A stretch of DNA of 9,292 nucleotides. Source: CAZXBB01 sp964638815. GTDB lineage: Bacteria > Planctomycetota > Phycisphaerae > Phycisphaerales > SM1A02. The stretch spans positions 1-9,292 of the forward strand of contig CAZXBB010000282.1 of NCBI GenBank assembly GCA_964638815.1, in the 5' to 3' direction. Below are positions 5,042 through 9,292 of the stretch, one piece after another. The translations under genes and the position numbers were made by a program. Every line of letters starts with the position of its first letter. Position 1 is the stretch's first letter. Under the pieces are notes generated by a model that saw nothing but the letters and a program-made list of their open reading frames with translations, was not told where the DNA came from and did no database searches.

Positions 5042-7747
5042 ATGAAGCAGGTCCTCGCCCGATCCGACGGCGCCCTCGTCGCCCGCATGCCGACTCCGGC
5101 GGTCGGTCCGCGCGACGTGCTCGTGCGCAATCGCTACTCGCTCATCAGCACCGGCACCGAGACCGCCGCGATGCAGCCTGCCGGCGCACCGGCGGAGCCG
5201 TCGCCGGCGACGTCGGACGCGTTGTATTTCCTCAACGAGATCGACGCGCCGCCGCTCGAGACGTGGACCGTGGACGGCGACTCGAAGCTCGTGCAGGAGG
5301 GGCCGCGTCCCACGGTCGAAACGGCGCCCGGCGAGTACGCGTACGGGCTGATGTCGCCGGAGATCCACCTCGCCGGCGGCACGCGACACGTCCTCGCCGC
5401 CCGGATCCGCGTGCTCGACGGCAACGTGAGCTGCGGCCTGCTTTCCGCCGACGGGCAGACGTGGCTCGCGATCCAGTCCTTCCCCTACGCGATGCCCGAG
5501 ATGCATTTCAGCCTGTACATCGACGTGCCGCGCGGCCGCGGACAGGACGTGAAGTTCGTCGTCAACAACCATCGCCCGGGGAAGAACGAAGCCTCCACGT
5601 TCCAGGTGACCGAGGTGACGCACCTGAGCTGGGCGCGGGCGAAGGAGGCGACGGCCGAGCCCGTGGACGCACCGACGCCGACGCCGCAGGAGCGTCTGAA
5701 GACGACCGTGAAGAAGGCCGTGCGCCGGTGGACCGGCGAAGAGAACTCGCGCCAGGAGCAGGCGCTCAAACGCTGGTACGGCCGGCTCACGGGGAACCCC
5801 ATCGCGGCGCGCACGACGCTTGTGAGCGCGAGCGGCCTGCCGCAGGACGACATGTCACAGCAGGGCTGGAACCTCGGCTACTCGAGCGCGGGCGAGGTCG
5901 TAGCGACCGGCGAGCGCGTCACCGAGTTCGCGGTCGGCGACCTCGTCGCGTGCGGCGGGGCAGCGCTCGCGAACCACGCCGAGTACGTCAGCGTGCCGGT
6001 GAACCTCGTCGCGAAGCTGCCGCCGGGAGTCGATTGCCGCGCGGGCTGCTCGGCGACCGTGGGCGCGATCGCCCTCCAGGGCGTGCGGCGCGCGGAGCTC
6101 GAGCTCTCCGACCGCGTCGTGGTGCTGGGGCTCGGGCTGATCGGGCAGCTCACCGTGCAGCTCGCCCGGGCCGCCGGGTGCAGGGTGATGGGCTTCGATC
6201 CTCTCCCCGCCCGCGTCGCCGCCGCGAAGCGACGCGGCATGCACGACGGCGCGAGCGACGAGGACGCGATGGCGGCGTGCGTGCGCCGCTGGACGGGCGA
6301 GCACGGCGCCGACGCGGTGATCATCACCGCGGCGACGAAGTCCGCCGCGCCGGTCAACCAGGCGATGAACCTCTGCCGCCGCCGCGGCCGCGTCGTGATC
6401 AGCGGCGACGTGGACATCCACCCCGAGCGGGCCGCCTTCTACAGGAAGGAGATCGACCTGCGCATGGCCACGTCGTACGGGCCGGGCCGCTACGACGCGT
6501 CGTACGAGCAGGACGGACGCGACTACCCCTACGCGTACGCGCGCTGGACGACGAACCGCAATCTCCAGAGCTACCTCGAGATGCTCGCCGACGGCAGCGT
6601 GGACTTCCTCGGTCTCGTCGAGGCGGAGGCGTCGATCGACGACGCGCCGGAGGCGTACCGCGCGCTCGTGAGCGCCGACGTCAAGCCGATGGCCGTCCTG
6701 CTCAGTTACCCGCCGTCCGGGACGGACGACGACGCGCCGGACGCGATCCCGACCAGGCTCGCCATGCGGGGCGGCGTGCCACTGCGCACCGGGCCGGTGA
6801 ACTTCGTGCTCGTCGGCGCGGGCGCGTTCGGGCAGGCGATGCTCGTGCCGAAGCTTCTCGCGTGCCCGGACGCGTTCCAGTTCTACGGCGTGGTCTCGCG
6901 GCACGGCGTGCAGGGCGCGAACTTCGCTCGCTCGATCGGCGTGCCGAACATCGCCACGGAGCTCGACGGCTTCCTCGCCGACCCCGAGGTCGGCGCGCTG
7001 ATCATCGCGACGCGTCACCACGAGCATCTCCCGCAGACGCTCGCCGGTCTGAGGGCGGGTAAGCACGTCTTCGTCGAGAAGCCGCTCGCCATCTCGCGCG
7101 GGCAGCTCGACGAGTTCCTCGACGTGTACGGCCCCATGCCCGAGAAGCCGCACGTCATGGTCGGCTTCAACCGGCGCTTCAGCCCCGCGATCCTCAGGCT
7201 GCGCGAGATCGTCGCCGGACGGCGCGGGCCGCTGATGATCAGCTACCGCGTCAACGCCGGACGCATCCCGGCGGATCACTGGATCCAGGGCGAGCACGGC
7301 GGCGGCCGCAACATCGGCGAGGCGTGCCACATGTACGACGTCTTCCGCGCGCTCACCGGCGCCGCCGTCGAGCGCGCGAGCGCGATGCCGCTCGCCGGAC
7401 GCGGGCCGGACCTCCTCGCCAACGACAACTTCACCGCGACGATCCGCTACGAGGACGGCTCCGTCGCGACGCTGCTCTACACGGCGATCGGGCCGAAGCA
7501 GGGTCTGCCGAAGGAGAGGATCGAGATCTTCTGCGACGGCTCCGCCTACATCGTGGACGACTTCTGCCAGCTCACCGAGGCCGGACGCCCCGCGCCGCTC
7601 TGGGCGGGCGAGGTGGACAAGGGCCACGCCGAGGAGATCCGACGCTTCGGCGCGTGCGTTGCGAAGGGCGCGGACGCGCCGATCCCCATCGACGAGATCA
7701 TCGAGACGACGGCGCTTGCGCTGACGATCGAGGAGCAGTTGCGTTGA
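5042..7747 (+). CDS. Bi-domain oxidoreductase (ADH-like plus Gfo/Idh/MocA) with an inserted domain
   Basis: This 901-residue cytoplasmic protein fuses two NAD(P)-binding enzymes. It opens with MKQVL and ISTGTE, as the family does, continues with GYSSAGEV near 278, and has a medium-chain dehydrogenase Rossmann motif GLGLIG (363-368). The second half has the Gfo/Idh/MocA motif GAGAFG (592-597) and EKP (679-681). Such fusions occur in polysaccharide loci and probably oxidise or reduce a sugar or nucleotide-sugar; the exact substrate is unknown. The usual catalytic zinc ligands are not evident at the expected place after the ISTGTE segment. It is about 180 residues longer than the 700-720 I recall for the family. 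The excess is mostly residues 45-198, a probably beta-rich segment, followed by a charged linker (about 200-245). The ATG follows GAAGGAG with a short three-base gap and fits the family start. An open frame continues upstream but only through the repeat array. Confidence 0.88.
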   Translation: MKQVLARSDGALVARMPTPAVGPRDVLVRNRYSLISTGTETAAMQPAGAPAEPSPATSDALYFLNEIDAPPLETWTVDGDSKLVQEGPRPTVETAPGEYAYGLMSPEIHLAGGTRHVLAARIRVLDGNVSCGLLSADGQTWLAIQSFPYAMPEMHFSLYIDVPRGRGQDVKFVVNNHRPGKNEASTFQVTEVTHLSWARAKEATAEPVDAPTPTPQERLKTTVKKAVRRWTGEENSRQEQALKRWYGRLTGNPIAARTTLVSASGLPQDDMSQQGWNLGYSSAGEVVATGERVTEFAVGDLVACGGAALANHAEYVSVPVNLVAKLPPGVDCRAGCSATVGAIALQGVRRAELELSDRVVVLGLGLIGQLTVQLARAAGCRVMGFDPLPARVAAAKRRGMHDGASDEDAMAACVRRWTGEHGADAVIITAATKSAAPVNQAMNLCRRRGRVVISGDVDIHPERAAFYRKEIDLRMATSYGPGRYDASYEQDGRDYPYAYARWTTNRNLQSYLEMLADGSVDFLGLVEAEASIDDAPEAYRALVSADVKPMAVLLSYPPSGTDDDAPDAIPTRLAMRGGVPLRTGPVNFVLVGAGAFGQAMLVPKLLACPDAFQFYGVVSRHGVQGANFARSIGVPNIATELDGFLADPEVGALIIATRHHEHLPQTLAGLRAGKHVFVEKPLAISRGQLDEFLDVYGPMPEKPHVMVGFNRRFSPAILRLREIVAGRRGPLMISYRVNAGRIPADHWIQGEHGGGRNIGEACHMYDVFRALTGAAVERASAMPLAGRGPDLLANDNFTATIRYEDGSVATLLYTAIGPKQGLPKERIEIFCDGSAYIVDDFCQLTEAGRPAPLWAGEVDKGHAEEIRRFGACVAKGADAPIPIDEIIETTALALTIEEQLR

Positions 7748-7782
7748 GACGTCCGGGATCCTGAGGCTCGTCGAGGCTCGAT

Positions 7783-7826
7783 GCTCGTGTCCCGGGGCTC
7801 GCGTCCCGGGGGCTCGCGTCCCGGGG
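7783..7826. repeat. Three tandem copies of a 14-15 bp repeat
   Basis: GCTCGTGTCCCGGG at 7783 is followed by GCTCGCGTCCCGGGG at 7797 and again at 7812. Looser GGCTCG copies lie just upstream (7765-7785), and CGGTACT is duplicated downstream near 7858-7871. All lie in the 156-bp spacer between the oxidoreductase and glycosyltransferase genes. Confidence 0.7.
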
Positions 7827-7855
7827 GCTCGGGGCTGGGGGCCGGGGGCTGGGGG
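7823..7855 (+). other. G-quadruplex motif upstream of the glycosyltransferase
   Basis: Five G-runs of 5, 4, 5, 5 and 5 bases (7823-7827, 7831-7834, 7837-7841, 7844-7848, 7851-7855) are separated by loops of 3, 2, 2 and 2 bases. This satisfies strict four-tetrad quadruplex rules on the coding strand. It lies about 37 bp upstream of the likely -10 box at 7892. Confidence 0.6.
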
Positions 7856-7891
7856 CTCGGTACTCGGTACTCGGGGCGCTCGGGACTTCCG

Positions 7892-7897
7892 TATACT
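7892..7897 (+). promoter_or_regulatory. Strong -10 box implying a leaderless glycosyltransferase mRNA
   Basis: TATACT at 7892-7897 matches five of six consensus -10 bases. Its last base is seven bases before the A of ATG 7904, exactly the usual distance to a transcription start. No ribosome-binding site fits between them. No good -35 box is seen 16-19 bp upstream; that region is the CGGTACT/G-rich repeat. Confidence 0.5.
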
Positions 7898-7903
7898 CCG
7901 CGA

Positions 7904-8905
7904 ATGCCCCTCGTCGAAGTCCTCGCGACCGAACAGCCGCAACGCCCGACCCGGCGCGTCGCGATCTCGGTGCTCGTGCCGATCTACAACGAGGAGGAGA
8001 ACATCCCGGCGCTGTGCGAGCAGCTCCTCGCGGTGCTCGACGCGATAGAGGACACGTTCGAGGTGATCCTCATCAACGACGGCAGCAGCGACGCGTCGCT
8101 CGCGCGGCTCCGCAGCGCGGCGAAGACGCGACGCGAGATCAAGGTGATCCACCTGCGTCGCAACTGCGGGCAGACGGGCGCGCTCATGGCGGGGATCGAC
8201 CACGCGTCCGGAGAGATCATCGTGCCGATGGACGGCGATCTCCAGAACGATCCGCGGGACATTCCGCGTCTCGTCGCGAAGCTCGAGGAGGGGTTCGACG
8301 TCGTCTCCGGCTGGCGCCGCGACCGCAAGGACGCACGGTTCCGACGCAATTTCGTGAGCCGCATGGCGAACCGGCTCATCTCCTGGATCTTCAAGGTCCC
8401 TCTCCACGACTACGGCTGCACCCTCAAGGCCTACCGTCGCGACGTCATCAAGGGCGTGCGTCTCTACGGCGAGATGCACCGATTCATCCCGGTGTACGCG
8501 GCGTGGCAGGGCGCGCGCGTGACCGAGCTGCCCGTCCGGCATCACCCGCGTCTCGCGGGGCGCTCGAAGTACGGGCTGACCCGCGTCGTCAAGGTGCTCC
8601 TCGACGTCCTCGTCGTGCGTTTCTTCGACAGGTACTTCACGAAGCCGATTTACGTCTTCGGCTCGTTCGGCATCCTGTCGCTCGGGATCTCGGTCCTTGC
8701 CGGCCTGTACACGCTGTACCTGAAGTTCGTCGTCGGGAAGTCCTTCATCTCGACGCCGATGCCGCTGCTCACGGTGATGACGTTCATCACGGGGAGCATG
8801 AGCATCCTGATGGGCCTGCTCGCGGAGATGATCGTGCGGACGTATTTCGAGTCACAGCAGCGCGGGGTTTATCTCGTCAGGGAGATGATCAACTTCGAGG
8901 AGTGA
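7904..8905 (+). CDS. Family 2 glycosyltransferase, DPM1/GtrB-like, membrane-anchored
   Basis: This 333-residue enzyme probably transfers a sugar from a nucleotide donor to a polyprenyl phosphate at the inner face of the cytoplasmic membrane. Visible GT-A features are VPIYNEEENI (25-34), NDGSSD (58-63), HLRRNCGQTGAL (83-94) and the metal-binding DGD (110-112) within DGDLQNDP. Downstream are SGWRRDRKD (near 140-150), DYGCTLKAYRRDV and GRSKYGLTR (near 217-225). Two hydrophobic helices follow, at about 248-273 and 286-314, as in GtrB and ArnC relatives. Length fits the family. The start at 7904 is chosen because a strong -10 box lies just upstream and the conserved domain begins at residue 20. 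An upstream ATG at 7781 would only add a low-complexity GSRPGGSRPGG tail translated from the repeat. The context suggests lipid-linked sugar supply for a surface polysaccharide. The sugar cannot be told. Confidence 0.9.
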   Translation: MPLVEVLATEQPQRPTRRVAISVLVPIYNEEENIPALCEQLLAVLDAIEDTFEVILINDGSSDASLARLRSAAKTRREIKVIHLRRNCGQTGALMAGIDHASGEIIVPMDGDLQNDPRDIPRLVAKLEEGFDVVSGWRRDRKDARFRRNFVSRMANRLISWIFKVPLHDYGCTLKAYRRDVIKGVRLYGEMHRFIPVYAAWQGARVTELPVRHHPRLAGRSKYGLTRVVKVLLDVLVVRFFDRYFTKPIYVFGSFGILSLGISVLAGLYTLYLKFVVGKSFISTPMPLLTVMTFITGSMSILMGLLAEMIVRTYFESQQRGVYLVREMINFEE

Positions 8906-9195
8906 GCGCGACCGTGGGCGCGTGCGTGTGCGCGTGCGTGAGCGTGTGCGTGTGCGTGACCGCGACCGCGTGCGCGTGCGTGTGCGCGACCGCGACCGTG
9001 TGCGTGTGCGCGTCCGTGTGCGCGACCGCGACCGTGTGCGTGTGCGCGACCGCGTCCGTGTGCGTGTGCGCGACCGCGACCGTGTGCGTGTGCGCGTCCG
9101 TGTGCGCGACCGCGTCCGTGTGCGCGACGGCGTCCGTGTGCGTGTGCACGACCGCGTCCGTGTGCGCGTCCGTGACCGCGCCCGCGTGCGCGTGC
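8906..9195. repeat. Long 6-bp-period array of GTGTGC/GCGACC/GCGTCC hexamers
   Basis: About 290 bp downstream of the glycosyltransferase consist almost wholly of six-base words GTGTGC, GCGTGC, GCGACC, GCGTCC and GTGACC. In the middle they join into longer units: a 36-bp unit at 8998-9033 recurs at 9082-9117 with one base change. The start and end are more degenerate. Long stretches alternate purine and pyrimidine. Every frame is dipeptide-repetitive on both strands, so open frames here are not evidence of genes. Apart from the array, 9196-9223 shows nothing recognisable. Confidence 0.85.
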
Positions 9196-9223
9196 CGCGT
9201 CCGCTTGAGTTCAGCCGGACGAA

Positions 9224-9292
9224 TCAGCCGTCACCGCGGGCGTGCGCCGCGTCCACTGCGGCGCGGAACCGTGCTGCCCAGTCCTTCATGGC
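9224..9292 (-). CDS. Possible 3' end of a minus-strand gene, cut by the window edge
   Basis: Reading leftward from the window edge, an open frame gives AMKDWAARFRAAVDAAHARG followed by DG and a TGA stop (9226-9224). The codons have GC-rich third positions and the peptide looks like an amphipathic helix, as at the end of many proteins. Only 22 residues are visible, so no family can be named and it may be chance. If real, it converges with the glycosyltransferase and the hexamer array separates the two gene ends. Confidence 0.35.
   Translation of the reverse strand, partial: AMKDWAARFRAAVDAAHARGDG

Noticed and set aside
7781..7903. An upstream ATG start for the glycosyltransferase
   Set aside because: It would add a tail translated from the GCTCGCGTCCCGGGG repeat and place the -10 box inside the gene. 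No family member is expected to have such a tail.
5855..8545. An 896-codon open frame on the minus strand
   Set aside because: It lies antisense across the oxidoreductase and glycosyltransferase genes, which have clear family motifs. Its product is a low-complexity mix rich in R, A, H, D and V, typical of the opposite strand of GC-rich genes.
8889..9149. An 86-codon minus-strand frame encoding His-Thr/Val-Ala dipeptide repeats
   Set aside because: A 6-bp repeat gives dipeptide repeats in every frame. There is no ribosome-binding site or domain evidence, and it overlaps the glycosyltransferase end.

Overview
The window is strongly GC-rich bacterial DNA. Codon third positions are almost all G or C, and genes are dense with short spacers. 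It holds one lipoprotein gene, one small membrane-protein gene and a block for activated-sugar and surface-polysaccharide metabolism. No rRNA, tRNA, phage, transposase or CRISPR feature is visible. The sequence does not fix the lineage: a high-GC Gram-negative-type bacterium (for example Myxococcota, Acidobacteriota, Planctomycetota or a related candidate phylum) would fit, but that is a guess from composition and gene families.

Layout. 54-755 (+) is a putative lipoprotein. 820-1314 (-) is a four-helix membrane protein convergent with it, with a strong hairpin between them. 1315-1633 is a spacer with a 13-bp repeat and a possible promoter. 1634-2815 (+) is a dTDP-sugar block in the order rmlA-rmlD-rmlC. 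Only rmlD is full length: rmlA has collapsed to about 150 bp that keeps pieces of its start, middle and probably end, and rmlC is frameshifted and cut off. 2819-4867 (-) is an AsnB-type glutamine amidotransferase convergent with the rml block. Divergent from it, 5042-7747 (+) is an unusually long bi-domain oxidoreductase (alcohol-dehydrogenase-like plus Gfo/Idh/MocA). 7904-8905 (+) is a DPM1/GtrB-like family 2 glycosyltransferase with two C-terminal membrane helices. 9224-9292 (-) looks like the tail of a further gene.

How the genes may work together. RmlD-type reductase, sugar-acid or asparagine amidotransferase, bi-domain sugar oxidoreductase and polyprenyl-phosphate glycosyltransferase are typical parts of O-antigen, capsule or exopolysaccharide loci. 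The erosion of rmlA and rmlC next to an intact rmlD suggests a locus changing its sugar repertoire. That is inference.

The two most unusual signals are (a) an extra domain of about 150 residues, probably beta-rich, inserted near the start of the alcohol-dehydrogenase half of the oxidoreductase, and (b) the spacers. Four of the larger intergenic regions each carry their own unrelated tandem repeat: 13 bp at 1347-1409, exactly 16 bp x 7 at 4916-5027, a 14-15 bp repeat merging into a G-quadruplex motif at 7783-7855, and a 6-bp-period array of about 290 bp at 8906-9195.
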